In this document: positions 25,592 to 35,500 of the stretch, one piece after another
Layout of the letters: every line of letters starts with the position of its first letter
Position numbering within the stretch: position 1 is the stretch's first letter
Assembly: GCF_004522215.1 (NCBI RefSeq)
Contig: NZ_SDLR01000001.1
Span: forward strand, 372,001-436,000
Direction: 5' to 3'
Source of the DNA: Ammoniphilus sp. YIM 78166
GTDB taxonomy: Bacteria; Bacillota; Bacilli; Aneurinibacillales; RAOX-1
DNA: 64,000 nt
Position numbers and translations under genes: made by a program
Notes under the pieces: model-generated
Database searches by the model: none
Seen by the model: the letters and a program-made list of their open reading frames with translations, nothing else
Told to the model about the DNA's origin: nothing

Positions 25592-26647
25592 GTGAAAAAG
25601 CTATTATCATCCATCGTTTTATCTGCAACGATTCTCTCCGCCGCAGTACCTGCACTGGCTCATGACGGCTGGTCCCAGACAAATGCACCCATCATTGGGG
25701 TTGGAGAAAACTCTTATGTGGAGCTTCTCTTTGGTAATCATTCCAATCATCATGCCAGTTATCGAATAGATTCGAACTGGAATCTAGATAACAGTAAAGT
25801 TTATGTCACCCTGCCTAACGGAACAAAAGCGGATATTTCTAGCACTTTGTTCTATACAGGGGAGGAAATAGATACTCCAGAATCTCGTCTTAAAGTAAAC
25901 AACTACCATGTAGCATCCTTCGCTTCTCAAATGGCAGGTGCACATATTATCTCAGTCGAGGGGGATATGGTGTTTAAACATGGGGATGTGGCTAGCCGTA
26001 CGCTTCGCAGCGCAAAATCTTTTGTTGCGGTAAGTGATCTGCCAAGTGCGCAGAGAGTGGCTCATCTAGGCGGCTTTAAACGACAGGTGACTACGGACCG
26101 TGCAGAATTAGTTCCACAGTTTAACCCTGCAGCCTTGGTGAGTGGCAAGGAGGTTTCGGTTCAACTTCTGCTGAAAGGACAACCGGTTTCAGATGCGGAG
26201 GTTTCCTTGATCCAGCGAAGCAATTCTGAAGGGAAAACGTTTAAGACAGATGCCAATGGAATAATTACTTTCACGGCTGGTCCAGCGGATTACTATTTGG
26301 TTCGATCGAAAATCGAAAAAGCCGAGAAATCCGAGGGCCAGTATGACAAGACCTACTATGAAGCAACGATGACGTTCCACGTTCAAAATGGAAGCTATGT
26401 ATTGCCAGTCAACGGACAACTTCAACCGATTGTCAAGGTGGAGGGACGTCAAGTGGCAGGCCAGGGCTTAGCCAATAGGAATGGCAGTCTTCATGTGTCC
26501 AGTGATTTCATTCGTCAATACATCGATGCCAGCTTTACTGGTCAAGGATTAGTGCCGCTTCGTTCAACGGTAGAAGCGAATGGGGCTTCTGTTGAATGGT
26601 TTGCACCTGTCGGTGGAATGGCTCCAGTCGTATCCATTTATAAATAA
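25592..26647 (+). CDS. Secreted DUF4198-like protein with C-terminal copper-amine-oxidase-type domain
   Basis: 351-residue exported protein. The signal peptide ends in PALA, so the mature chain would begin His-Asp-Gly-Trp. Residues about 25-255 match the DUF4198 pattern (metal-uptake-linked periplasmic proteins; VELLFGNHSNHHAS). The last 75 residues (VLPVNGQLQPIVKVEGRQV... GLVPLRSTVEANGASVEW) are the stalk domain common in Bacillales surface proteins. GTG 25592 follows AGGGGG. It is the first gene before a CopC-CopD fusion, so a copper role is likely but inferred. A -10-like TATAAT is at 25527-25532. Confidence 0.72.
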   Translation: MKKLLSSIVLSATILSAAVPALAHDGWSQTNAPIIGVGENSYVELLFGNHSNHHASYRIDSNWNLDNSKVYVTLPNGTKADISSTLFYTGEEIDTPESRLKVNNYHVASFASQMAGAHIISVEGDMVFKHGDVASRTLRSAKSFVAVSDLPSAQRVAHLGGFKRQVTTDRAELVPQFNPAALVSGKEVSVQLLLKGQPVSDAEVSLIQRSNSEGKTFKTDANGIITFTAGPADYYLVRSKIEKAEKSEGQYDKTYYEATMTFHVQNGSYVLPVNGQLQPIVKVEGRQVAGQGLANRNGSLHVSSDFIRQYIDASFTGQGLVPLRSTVEANGASVEWFAPVGGMAPVVSIYK

Positions 26648-26659
26648 ATCCCTTATGGT

Positions 26660-26682
26660 AGCGTCGGCATTAAGCTGGCGCT
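26660..26682 (+). terminator. Hairpin between the DUF4198 and CopCD genes
   Basis: AGCGTCGGC (26660-26668) pairs with GCTGGCGCT (26674-26682), nine pairs with two wobbles, followed by TTCCATTT. A partial terminator or attenuator. Confidence 0.5.
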
Positions 26683-26711
26683 TTCCATTTACAAAAAGGT
26701 AGGTGTACCAA

Positions 26712-28358
26712 ATGAAAAGAGTCTATATATATCTGCTCATTCTAGGCTTATGGGGTGCTTTCCTCGTTCCTCAAGAAGCCTTGGCTCATGCGTATCCATC
26801 GAAGTCCATACCGGCCCAGGAGTCCAAGCTGCAGCAATCTCCGCCAGAGATCCGTGTCCAATTTTCGGAGAAGATTGATACGAATCTCAGTCATATGACT
26901 TTAAGAGATGCTAAAGGCAACGTCATCCCTACTGAAAAATTAAGTGAAGATGGATTATGGCTCATTCTTAAGAATCCGCCGTTGGAGCCGGGTGTCTACA
27001 CGGTTCATTGGCAGACCTTATCTCTTGATACGCATACGACAGAAGGAAGGTTTCGATTCTCCGTTGGCGGAGCCGAGCTGGAAACAAGTAAACCCTCAGC
27101 TACGCCAGTGTTAGGTGGCTCCCCACCCCCTGCTGACCCTGCTCCTATCGTTACTCCTGCACCAGCTGCTCCTGCTCCTACTGCGCCGCAAGCGGATTCG
27201 AAGCCAGCCCAAGTTCCTCCTTCGCCTCCTCCAGCACCAGCACAATCAAAACCTGTCGCTGAAAAAAAGGAGGAGCAAGTGAAGCCTTCTCCGGTGCAGG
27301 AAATTAAAACAGTAGAGGTTCCTCGGCAAGAGGTGCACACTACGGTTTCCGTTGAGGAGTCTGCTCCTGCTATAGACAACGCAGTAGAGGAGTTTCAATT
27401 AGCCGAAGAAACTGTAGTAGAAGAAACGAACTCTTTGCCTCCAGCGGAGGTCAGCACAGAACAGCCGCACGAACATCTGGTCGATACACATGTTCATTCC
27501 GAAGCGGAGCATGCTGGCATGAATACCCAACGTTTTCTCCGCATAATGGAACTGGTGATCGTAGTGTCTGTAGGAGGTTTCCTATTTTTTACTCGTTGGA
27601 TCCTAAGAGCACAAAGTCATGCTACAAAGGGAGAACGAAATCTCCTTCTTGCAGGTGTTTTTCTCTTAGTAGCTGCTGGGGTTGGGGATGTGTGGAATCT
27701 CATCGTTCGACTGGGGCAGGGATGGGATTCCTTGCCAATCATCTTGACTTCTACCTGGCTAGGGATAGCCAGCTGGTTAAGGCCATTGCTCCTGTTTCTC
27801 CTTTTCTTCTTCTTAAAACGTCAGCTGGTAAGCTTTTTCTTGATTAGTGTTCTTAGCCTAACCTTTCCGTTAACAGGCCACGCAATAAGCGGACAGGGAG
27901 CAATTACTGCGGTACCTGCACACCTGATTCATATGATGGCTGTAATGGTTTGGTTTGGAGGATTGATTGGTTTGGCAGGGTATTCCTTCCTCCAGGATGG
28001 GACCAAGGAAAGTCTTCTTCAACTGCACCAGGGTATGGAGAGGTTTTCTCGCTATGCTGCAGGAATGATGGTGATTGTGACCATAAGTGGGATATTCCTC
28101 ACCATCCTGCGGGTGGATTCCTTCCACATGCTTTTTACAAGTAATTATGGTATACAGCTACTCTGGAAACTAGCCTTTTTTCTACCGGTACTAGGAATTG
28201 CGGCGATTCATCGGTGGTATTTCTTTCCCAGGATTACTGCCTTATCAACCAATGCTCACCAAGGCTTGGTATGGGGATTAAGGCTTGAATTGATTTTGGC
28301 CATCCTTGTATTAATTTGTGCTGGATTGTTATCGACAACCTCCCCGCCTTTGGGTTAA
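26712..28358 (+). CDS. CopC-CopD fusion, copper resistance/import protein (YcnJ-like)
   Basis: 548 residues. The signal peptide ends in ALA, leaving a mature N-terminal His (HAYPSKSIPAQ), the copper-binding end known in CopC proteins. A CopC beta-sandwich (about 26-120; VQFSEKIDTNLS, THTTEGRFRFSVGG) is followed by a long Pro/Ala/Glu linker (about 125-260) with a His-rich patch (HEHLVDTHVHSEAEH), then about eight membrane helices of a CopD domain with conserved His residues. ATG 26712 is preferred over GTG 26703, since AAAGGTAGGTG lies upstream. Domain order equals B. subtilis YcnJ, which imports copper. Confidence 0.9.
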   Translation: MKRVYIYLLILGLWGAFLVPQEALAHAYPSKSIPAQESKLQQSPPEIRVQFSEKIDTNLSHMTLRDAKGNVIPTEKLSEDGLWLILKNPPLEPGVYTVHWQTLSLDTHTTEGRFRFSVGGAELETSKPSATPVLGGSPPPADPAPIVTPAPAAPAPTAPQADSKPAQVPPSPPPAPAQSKPVAEKKEEQVKPSPVQEIKTVEVPRQEVHTTVSVEESAPAIDNAVEEFQLAEETVVEETNSLPPAEVSTEQPHEHLVDTHVHSEAEHAGMNTQRFLRIMELVIVVSVGGFLFFTRWILRAQSHATKGERNLLLAGVFLLVAAGVGDVWNLIVRLGQGWDSLPIILTSTWLGIASWLRPLLLFLLFFFLKRQLVSFFLISVLSLTFPLTGHAISGQGAITAVPAHLIHMMAVMVWFGGLIGLAGYSFLQDGTKESLLQLHQGMERFSRYAAGMMVIVTISGIFLTILRVDSFHMLFTSNYGIQLLWKLAFFLPVLGIAAIHRWYFFPRITALSTNAHQGLVWGLRLELILAILVLICAGLLSTTSPPLG

Positions 28359-28368
28359 ATAGATTTGG

Positions 28369-28408
28369 AGCCAAGCAGACAGTAAAGCCAAATGCTTGGC
28401 TTCTTTTT
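28369..28408 (+). terminator. Intrinsic terminator after CopCD
   Basis: AGCCAAGCA (28369-28377) pairs with TGCTTGGCT (28393-28401), followed by TCTTTTTAT. Confidence 0.75.
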
Positions 28409-28456
28409 ATGCGAACGTTACAATGAAAGGAAGAAAATAAAATGTGGAGGATAACT

Positions 28457-28744
28457 ATGATTTCACACGGATTTACCCAGTTTCAAGAATCCAAATTCAA
28501 ACAATTGAAGGTGGACGACAAGGTTCAGATGGGCCAATGGCTTCATGTATACATTAGCTTTCAGGTGGATACACTGCCGGAAGGCTTAAGCGAGCCTAGT
28601 GCCCTCATCATTCTCAATCAGGAGAATGACGTTGTGCAGATGGTGGTACAGGATGAAGGATGCGATTCGGAATTTAAGTTTACGGAAGGGGAGCAGCAGC
28701 AGCTGACAGAGTTTCTTAGGGAACAAGGTATCGTGAAAGAATGA
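28457..28744 (+). CDS. Small uncharacterised protein coupled to an M1 peptidase
   Basis: 95 residues from ATG 28457, which lies six bases after TGGAGG; the in-frame ATG at 28442 overlaps no ribosome site and is rejected. Acidic and soluble, with a beta-rich pattern (QWLHVYISFQVD, ALIILNQENDVVQMVVQDEG) and a helical end. No family is recognised. Its stop overlaps the next start by four bases (ATGA), so it is translationally coupled to the M1 metallopeptidase lipoprotein. Confidence 0.7.
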   Translation: MISHGFTQFQESKFKQLKVDDKVQMGQWLHVYISFQVDTLPEGLSEPSALIILNQENDVVQMVVQDEGCDSEFKFTEGEQQQLTEFLREQGIVKE

Positions 28745-30195
28745 TCGGACGAGCACGGATCCTTTCTATCGTTTTGCTTAGCCTCTTGATGGCCTGCAAT
28801 TCTCATGAGCCAACAGAGGAAACGGTGCCTGCTGCTCTGATAGAGCAGGAGATGGCGGTATCCGTCCCTATGGAGCCGAAGCCACCCCACTACCAGCACA
28901 AACTTACCTATGAATCAACGAAAAATATACTAATAGGAGAGACCACGATCCAAGCGTGGAATCGTACATCTATTCCCACAGATGAACTGAATATCCAGCT
29001 TTTCCTCTCCGCTTTTGAACCCAGCCAGAAACAGCCGCCTGTTCTGCCGAAGTCCTTTTCGCGAGCTTATCCGCACGGCGTACAGTATGGAAGAATGGAC
29101 ATTCAAGAGGTGCAAGTAGATGGCTTCCCTGTCTCTTTCCATCGTGATGGAGCCATTCTTAAGGTTGAGCTCCAACAACCATGGTCCGCTAATACCCCAA
29201 GGGAGATTCAACTTCAATGGACGGGACAGCTCCCTGGGATCCATCATCGGTTGGGATCCGAAAAAGAAGCAGCGTGGTTCGGCAATGTGCTGCCGATTCT
29301 CTCCGTCTATGACGGGGAATGGCGGGTGAATCAATATGAGGCGGTGGGAGATCCCTTTTTTAGTGAGGCCGGAAGCTATGAGGTTGAGGTAACGGTGCCA
29401 GACTCTTATCATGTGGTGATGACTGGGGAAGAAGAAGCGTCCAACGAGCAGGGGAGTAGTAAAACGGTCTCCAAGGTGGATCGTGCAAGGGAGTTCGTAT
29501 TTGCTATCACCCCGAATCATCAGCAAGAATCGATTCGTACCTCTTCAGGAAAAGACATTCATCTCTACCACCGCACGTTAAGTAAACAGACGGTTTCCAA
29601 GGTTCTCCAAGAAGCCAAGGGTATGCTGGATTATATGGAATCACGAGTTGGAACTTATCCGTATCAGCAGCTAGATATTTTCGAGAACGAGATGTTTATT
29701 ACCGGAATGGAATATCCAGGTTTGGTGTTTGTTCGTTCCGATCGGCTTCAAGATCCGAAGGGGATTGAGACGGTCGTTCATGAAATCGCTCATCAGTGGT
29801 TTTATAACATCGTGGGCAATGACCCGTTAAACGAGCCTTGGCTAGATGAAGGGTTTGCTACGTATTTTGCAGATGAGTATCTCCAGGGTGCAAAGCTTCC
29901 TTCTTACTATGCAGAGGAAAAGCGATACCTCGATAGACACTTCCCGCAAACAAAGATTCAGCCTATTCACCATTATCCAGACTGGGCTTCCTACTGGCGA
30001 GGAAACTATAGAAAAAGCAGCTTGATGATCTTCGCCCTCCAACAAGAGTTAGGGGAAGAAGCATTCAGCCGCTTTTTAAAGGAGTATGTCCAAGAGTTTG
30101 AATATCAAATTGTAACCAAGGATGAGTTCGTTGCCTTTGTGAAGGGATATGCGGAAAAAGACATGGACTCGTTTTTTCAGGATTGGTTTAAGTAG
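28741..30195 (+). CDS. M1-family metallopeptidase, lipoprotein
   Basis: 484-residue zinc aminopeptidase-like protein anchored outside the membrane. The lipobox LLMAC is at residues 14-18, then a short polar tether. An N-terminal beta-sandwich (about 40-230) is followed by the gluzincin catalytic domain with HEIAHQW (His347, Glu348, His351) and the third zinc ligand Glu370 exactly 19 residues on, plus the upstream ENEMFITGMEYPGLVF (GxMEN-like) motif. All catalytic residues are present. Its 3' end overlaps the convergent gene by 19 bases. Physiological substrate is unknown. Confidence 0.88.
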   Translation: MIGRARILSIVLLSLLMACNSHEPTEETVPAALIEQEMAVSVPMEPKPPHYQHKLTYESTKNILIGETTIQAWNRTSIPTDELNIQLFLSAFEPSQKQPPVLPKSFSRAYPHGVQYGRMDIQEVQVDGFPVSFHRDGAILKVELQQPWSANTPREIQLQWTGQLPGIHHRLGSEKEAAWFGNVLPILSVYDGEWRVNQYEAVGDPFFSEAGSYEVEVTVPDSYHVVMTGEEEASNEQGSSKTVSKVDRAREFVFAITPNHQQESIRTSSGKDIHLYHRTLSKQTVSKVLQEAKGMLDYMESRVGTYPYQQLDIFENEMFITGMEYPGLVFVRSDRLQDPKGIETVVHEIAHQWFYNIVGNDPLNEPWLDEGFATYFADEYLQGAKLPSYYAEEKRYLDRHFPQTKIQPIHHYPDWASYWRGNYRKSSLMIFALQQELGEEAFSRFLKEYVQEFEYQIVTKDEFVAFVKGYAEKDMDSFFQDWFK

Positions 30196-30473
30196 TCAAA
30201 CACGCCGTGGAGCTGGGTGGTGACATCGTGAAATTCATTACGCTCAGCCAACGAAGCCTCCGACTCTGATTCCTCTGCTTGGAAAAGGCCTAAGCAGTAG
30301 ATTTTGTCCCCTTTTTTCTCAAAGCACCAATAGCTTAGCTCATCATGAGCGATAAGGTGGGTAGTGTTAAGGGGAGCCCAAGGCTCTCCTTGATAGGTGC
30401 AGATCTGATCCGGTAGAAGGGCTACCTGATCCAAATAATAAACCATCTCAAAGCCTTGCAATAGTCTTTTCAT
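30177..30473 (-). CDS. Small uncharacterised protein after the NhaC-type antiporter
   Basis: 98 residues. ATG 30473 is chosen because AGGAGGA lies seven bases upstream; the open frame runs further 5' but into the antiporter gene. It overlaps the antiporter C-terminal codons by 26 bases and the convergent M1 peptidase by 19. Features: MVYYLDQVALLPDQICTYQ, then WAPLNTTHLIAHDELSYW and an acidic middle. No known family is recognised. It probably shares the antiporter mRNA. Confidence 0.65.
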   Translation of the reverse strand: MKRLLQGFEMVYYLDQVALLPDQICTYQGEPWAPLNTTHLIAHDELSYWCFEKKGDKIYCLGLFQAEESESEASLAERNEFHDVTTQLHGVFDYLNQS

Positions 30474-31824
30474 TTGCATTTCCTCCTTTCGACTGGGTTC
30501 TTTTCCATTGCAGATCATAGTAATAGGAAAGGGCAATCGTCAAAATAGGCATCAACCAAAGAAATGGGGCATAAGGCAAGTAGTCTGTAACAGGCACACC
30601 CATGATGGTCGCTGCGAGCATCGCCAGTATATTCCAGGGGATGAGAGCAGCAAACAGCAAACTGGTATCCGAAAGTACCCGCGAAAGCTGTGCACCGCTA
30701 TACCGTACCCGCCATATGGGCAGCAAGTTTCTCCCGCTTATCATAATCGGGAGAGTCTGATTACAGCAAAGCATGTTCATCACCAGGCCAAAGAGGGAAG
30801 TGGTACAAGTGGCCTTTGTCAAATTAGTCTTGTTCCCCATCATTTGCTGTATGTAGGGTTCGATGACCCTGTGCTTCTCTAAAAGGCCATTAAATGCCCC
30901 GGTGCAAGCAATAAAGACGATCATACCCGTCATGTCCAACAAGCCTTTGCTGTGTAGGATGGACAAAGAAGACCCATCAAAGCCATGAAGTAAATAGCGC
31001 CACCATTCCGCTCCACCTACTCCTTGCCAATAATTCCCGATGATAAGGCTTGCTAGGATCGAAGCAACAAAAGCATACTTGGTCTTGATCCGTAGCAAGA
31101 TCATGCCGATCAGAATAAGAGGTGGGAGCATTAGCAAGGGGTGGAAGAAAAACTGCTGTTCGAAGGAATAGTCCAGAACTTCCTTTCCCTCAACCTGGAG
31201 CTGACCCTGAAGGTCCCATGCATAAAAAAACAAGCAGGAAAGAACTATGCCTCCCAATGTGGTAGGCAGCATCGCCTTGCTTTGCTTTTGAATGTCGGTC
31301 TCGGTTGTCGCCGCCAGCAACTGATGAGCACTAGAAAGTGGGGACGAACGGTCTCCTACCATCGCTCCAGAAATTAGAGCTCCACCAACCATAGCTAAGG
31401 GCAGGTCGAGAATGGTAGCAGCCCCCATTAAGGGAAGTCCAATGGTGCTCAGAGTACCAATCGACGTGCCGAGCGCCATAGAGGTTAAAGTCGACAAAAG
31501 GAACGCACTGCACAAGAAGTAAGCGGGTTCAACAAGCGATAGCCCCCAATCAATCAAATAGGGGATGGTCCCGCTGGCCATCCAAGAGGGGATGAGCAGT
31601 CCGACTAAAGCCAAGATCCAAAGAACTTCCTTTGTTCGGTAGGCCCCTGAACGCGTTCCTTCCCATACGTCTGACCAAGCAGCTCCCATTCTCCGGCACA
31701 ACAGGACGAGCACAGTTAGGCCTAATAAAAAACCGAGAGCAAGGGGAAGACCGAATAGGGACGACAATAGCATGCCACCGATCGTACAGAAAATAAGAAA
31801 TATGAGGGTAAGCGGTTTAAGCAT
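30448..31824 (-). CDS. Na+/H+ antiporter, NhaC family
   Basis: 458-residue membrane protein with about 11-12 helices, a member of the ion-transporter superfamily of NhaC. Recognisable patches are ALVGLLIPSWMASGTIPYLI, MALGTSIGTLSTIGLPLMGA and GAMVGDRSSPLSSAHQLLAATT, the last a hallmark of the family. ATG 31824 (MLKPLTLIF) is chosen because AGGAG lies upstream and the frame beyond encodes no antiporter-like sequence. It faces away from the bacilliredoxin gene. A role in Na+ extrusion or malate-lactate exchange cannot be separated by eye. Confidence 0.85.
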   Translation of the reverse strand: MLKPLTLIFLIFCTIGGMLLSSLFGLPLALGFLLGLTVLVLLCRRMGAAWSDVWEGTRSGAYRTKEVLWILALVGLLIPSWMASGTIPYLIDWGLSLVEPAYFLCSAFLLSTLTSMALGTSIGTLSTIGLPLMGAATILDLPLAMVGGALISGAMVGDRSSPLSSAHQLLAATTETDIQKQSKAMLPTTLGGIVLSCLFFYAWDLQGQLQVEGKEVLDYSFEQQFFFHPLLMLPPLILIGMILLRIKTKYAFVASILASLIIGNYWQGVGGAEWWRYLLHGFDGSSLSILHSKGLLDMTGMIVFIACTGAFNGLLEKHRVIEPYIQQMMGNKTNLTKATCTTSLFGLVMNMLCCNQTLPIMISGRNLLPIWRVRYSGAQLSRVLSDTSLLFAALIPWNILAMLAATIMGVPVTDYLPYAPFLWLMPILTIALSYYYDLQWKRTQSKGGNANEKTIARL

Positions 31825-31964
31825 TTTCCCGAAAACTCCTAGGTGAATAAGTATATTCTCATTGTATAGCAACAAAAGGAAAAAAGGAACGCATCGAAAC
31901 CTTTCAAAAACGATGGAAAATGGGTACAATAGAAACAAATACGTAAAGCAGGAGTGAAAATGAT

Positions 31965-32408
31965 ATGTCATTAATGTCTTTTGATGCCTATATGAATCAA
32001 ATGAAGCAAATGGTTCAACCGATGAGAGATGAGCTTATCCATGCTGGTTTCACCGAGTTGACGACTGTGGAAGACGTTCAAAAATTCTTCGCGGAAACCA
32101 AGGGTACAGCCCTTATGGTGATCAATTCCGTATGTGGATGCGCTGCCGGGATTGCCAGACCCGCTGTAATTCACTCTTTAACAGGAGGAAAGAAGCCGGA
32201 TCACTTAGTAACCGTGTTCGCGGGACAGGATAAGGAAGCTACAGCTGAAGCGCGCAAGCACATTGATTTCCCGCCATCTTCCCCATCCGTCGCTTTATTC
32301 AAGGATGGAAAATTAGTTCATTTCATTGAGCGTCATCAAATTGAAGGCTATGATGCGGGAACCATCGTCGCTAACCTTCAAGGTGCATTTGAACAGCATT
32401 GCGGGTAA
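31965..32408 (+). CDS. Bacilliredoxin (BrxA/BrxB, YphP/YqiW family)
   Basis: 147-residue thioredoxin-fold protein that removes bacillithiol from S-bacillithiolated proteins. The active site reads NSVCGCAAGIARPA with the characteristic CGC, followed by TVFAGQDKEATA and SPSVALFKDGKLVHFIERHQIEG, both typical of the family. GGAGTG lies eight bases before the ATG, and a strong terminator follows. It implies that the cell uses bacillithiol as its low-molecular-weight thiol. Confidence 0.93.
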   Translation: MSLMSFDAYMNQMKQMVQPMRDELIHAGFTELTTVEDVQKFFAETKGTALMVINSVCGCAAGIARPAVIHSLTGGKKPDHLVTVFAGQDKEATAEARKHIDFPPSSPSVALFKDGKLVHFIERHQIEGYDAGTIVANLQGAFEQHCG

Positions 32409-32417
32409 TCTCCCAGG

Positions 32418-32448
32418 AAAAGCCAGCCTTAGGTAAAGGCTGGCTTTT
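32418..32448 (+). terminator. Intrinsic terminator after the bacilliredoxin gene
   Basis: AAAAGCCAGCCTT (32418-32430) pairs perfectly with AAGGCTGGCTTTT (32436-32448). Confidence 0.85.
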
Positions 32449-32537
32449 CAAGTTTTTGTAGAAGTTCTCTTCATAATTGCTTAAAATGTAAGAAAATGAT
32501 CTTGAAAAAAACAATCTAGAGACATAGGTGATCCAAG

Positions 32538-35500
32538 ATGAGTGTAGAGAGCTTGTTAGAACGGTTGGAGGATGGGCAAGTCCAATTAGGAAAAGGAACC
32601 CTTCAGCGTCGGCTGAAGGAACTGCAGGAGACCTTTCGTGCAAAGGGAGACCATCTCAATGCAGAAAAAATGAGTCAGCTTGAGGACAAATGGAAGACCG
32701 GTGAATTTGTACTGGCTTTCTGCGGACACTTTTCCGCAGGAAAATCCACGATGATCAATACCTTGATGGGGAAGGAAATCCTTCCATCTAGCCCCATTCC
32801 TACGAGTGCCAATGTAGTAAAGGTCAAGTCCGGGGAATCCAAGGCAGTCGCCACGTTTAAAAATAAGCCGCCGGTGACTTTTGATTACATCCAAGAGCTT
32901 GATAAGCTTAAAGAGTTTTGTAAAGATGGCGATGAAGTCATTAGTGTAGAAATCCAGCATCCGAATGATTTTCTCATCAATGGCGCTACTCTGTTAGATA
33001 CCCCTGGTATCGATTCAACGGACGCTGCTCACAAGGTAGCCACAGAGTCTGCGATGCACTTAGCAGACGTCGTCGTGTATATGATGGATTACAATCACGT
33101 CCAATCGGAAATCAATTTCCAGTTTACGAAAACCCTGAAGGAAAAGGGTAAAACGTTATTCCTGGTCATTAATCAGATTGATAAGCATTTTGACTTGGAA
33201 CTTGATTTTTCTTCGTTCCGCCAAAGTGTTTCCGATGCCTTTGCCCAGTGGGGTGTTGAACCGGATGCGACCTTCTATACCACGCTAAAGGTTCCTGATC
33301 ATCCCGAGAACCAAATCGAAGAGATGCACGACCGTCTTTACTCTTTATTTGCGAATAAGGATCAAGTCCTGCAGGAAAGTGTGCTGCGGTCCGCTTTAGA
33401 TCTTGTCAATGATCATGATGAGTTTATCCTAGGTCAAAGTCGTTCGGAAAAAGCACATCATGAGGCCGTGATTGGTTCAGCGAACAGCAAAGAAGTAGAG
33501 ATGGCCTATGCTTCCTTGACTCAGAAAATCAGGGATGCAGCTCAAGCTCCTGTGAAGCTTCGAAACGATCTCCAAAAAGAATTGCAAGCTCTCCTGGATA
33601 ATGCGAACATTACGCCTTATTCCATGCGTGATCTAGCCAACAAATACCTAGAGAGCTGTCAGCCAGGGTTTAAAGTAGGCTTCTTGTTTACAGCGGGTAA
33701 AACCCAGCAGGAGAAAGAGGCGCGTTTAGCCGCCTTCCAGCAAGAAGTAGAGGAGCAGGTGAAAGCCAATCTTCAGTGGCATTTTAAAGATATTTTTCTC
33801 CGTCTTCCTAAAGAAGCCAAGCTCAAGGTCGAAGAGGATTTTCAGCAACGCGTAGAGCACGCTGAGGTTCCGATCACGGGAGATCTATTAGCTTCCAAGA
33901 TCAAAGAAGGAGCAAGACTGACAGGGGATGCAGTTTTGAACTACTGCCGAGATCTTGCGGATGAGGTCAAGGCGAGATATCGACGAATAGGCATCGAATT
34001 CATTGATGAGCTTGTCGACCTTTACACGAAAGAGACTAGGGAGCTGGAACATCAGCTAAGAGTAGAGGGCGAAGCGGTTCTAAAAGTCAAAGAATCCATG
34101 GAAGCCTTACGTAAGCTAACGAATGAGGAAGAAGCGTATATCTATCAGCTTAAAGAAGACTTGCTTTTAGATGATGTGAACGAGGGTAAGCCAGCAGAAC
34201 AATCGATAGGCGCAGCTGTTGCCCCTGTCCGGCGCTCATGGAAGGAAAGCCAAGCTCCAACCCTGGTGAAAAAAGAAAAAGTCGAATCGCTTGTTTTGGA
34301 GGAAGAAAAGAAAACCGAATTATCCCCTTTTAAAGAAGACTATAAATCTAAACTGGTTTCTACGGCAGAAGCTTTGCGTACGGCTGCAGGAATTGTAGAA
34401 AGCTTAAAAGGTCAGGCGTTAGCAGCCAAACAGATGAGAGTGCGAGCAGACCGCCTCGAGCAAAACTTATTTACTGTGGCGCTATTCGGTGCCTTCAGTG
34501 CAGGAAAGTCTTCTTTCGCGAATGCGATGATGGGTGACATGATCCTACCTGTGTCCCCGAATCCAACGACAGCGACCATCAATAAGATCTTACCGCCAAC
34601 GGCTCAGTTCCCTCACGGCACCGTAAGAGTGAAGACCAAGAGCGAGGCAGATATGACGAAGGATGTTTTGCAGTCCCTCGCGATCTTCCGAATTGAGGCC
34701 CAGTCTATCCAAGAGGCCATTACGAAGGTGGACCGAATTGATATCGATGAGATTTTGCCTTCAGCTAAGCCTCATTACTCCTTCCTGGTTGCCGTGAAAA
34801 AAGGTCTTGCTGAGATGTCGGCGCATTACGATCAAGAGCTGTTAGTTGGCATGGAGGAGTTTAAGGAACTGGTAGCCAGGGAAGATAAAGCTTGCTTCGT
34901 CGAGTGGATCGAGCTCTACTATTCCTGTCCGCTCACCGATCAGGGTATTTCCTTGGTTGATACGCCAGGAGCAGACTCAATTAATGCCCGTCATACAGGT
35001 GTTGCCTTTGATTACATTAAAAACGCCGATGCGGTGCTGTTTGTCACGTACTACAACCATGCCTTCTCTCATGCGGATCGCGAGTTCTTGCAACAGCTTG
35101 GTCGCGTGAAGGATACCTTTGAAATGGATAAAATGTTTTTCTTGGTCAATGCGGCTGACTTAGCGAAGTCCAAGGATGAATTGCTTGGAGTTGTCGGTCA
35201 TGTAAGAGATAATCTCTTAACCTGCGGGATCCGTAACCCACGTCTTTATCCGGTATCCAGTCAGACGGCACTATTAGCGAGAATGTTGGCAGCTGGAAAG
35301 CTAAACGAATCAGCTAAACGCGTCTATCAGGAGCGTACTGGTTCTACGGACCAGCTGATGACTCCGGAAGCGGCCTTATCCTATTCAGGCTTCCAAACCT
35401 TTGAACAGGAATTTATTCGCTTTACCATTGAAGAATTAACGGATGTCGCTGTTCAGGCTGCGCGCAACGAAATGAAACGTTCAAGTACGGCGCTCCATTC

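Noticed and set aside
27005..27379. Gly/Ala-rich antisense frame opposite the CopCD linker
   Set aside because: It arises from the Pro/Ala-rich linker codons read backwards; no ribosome site.
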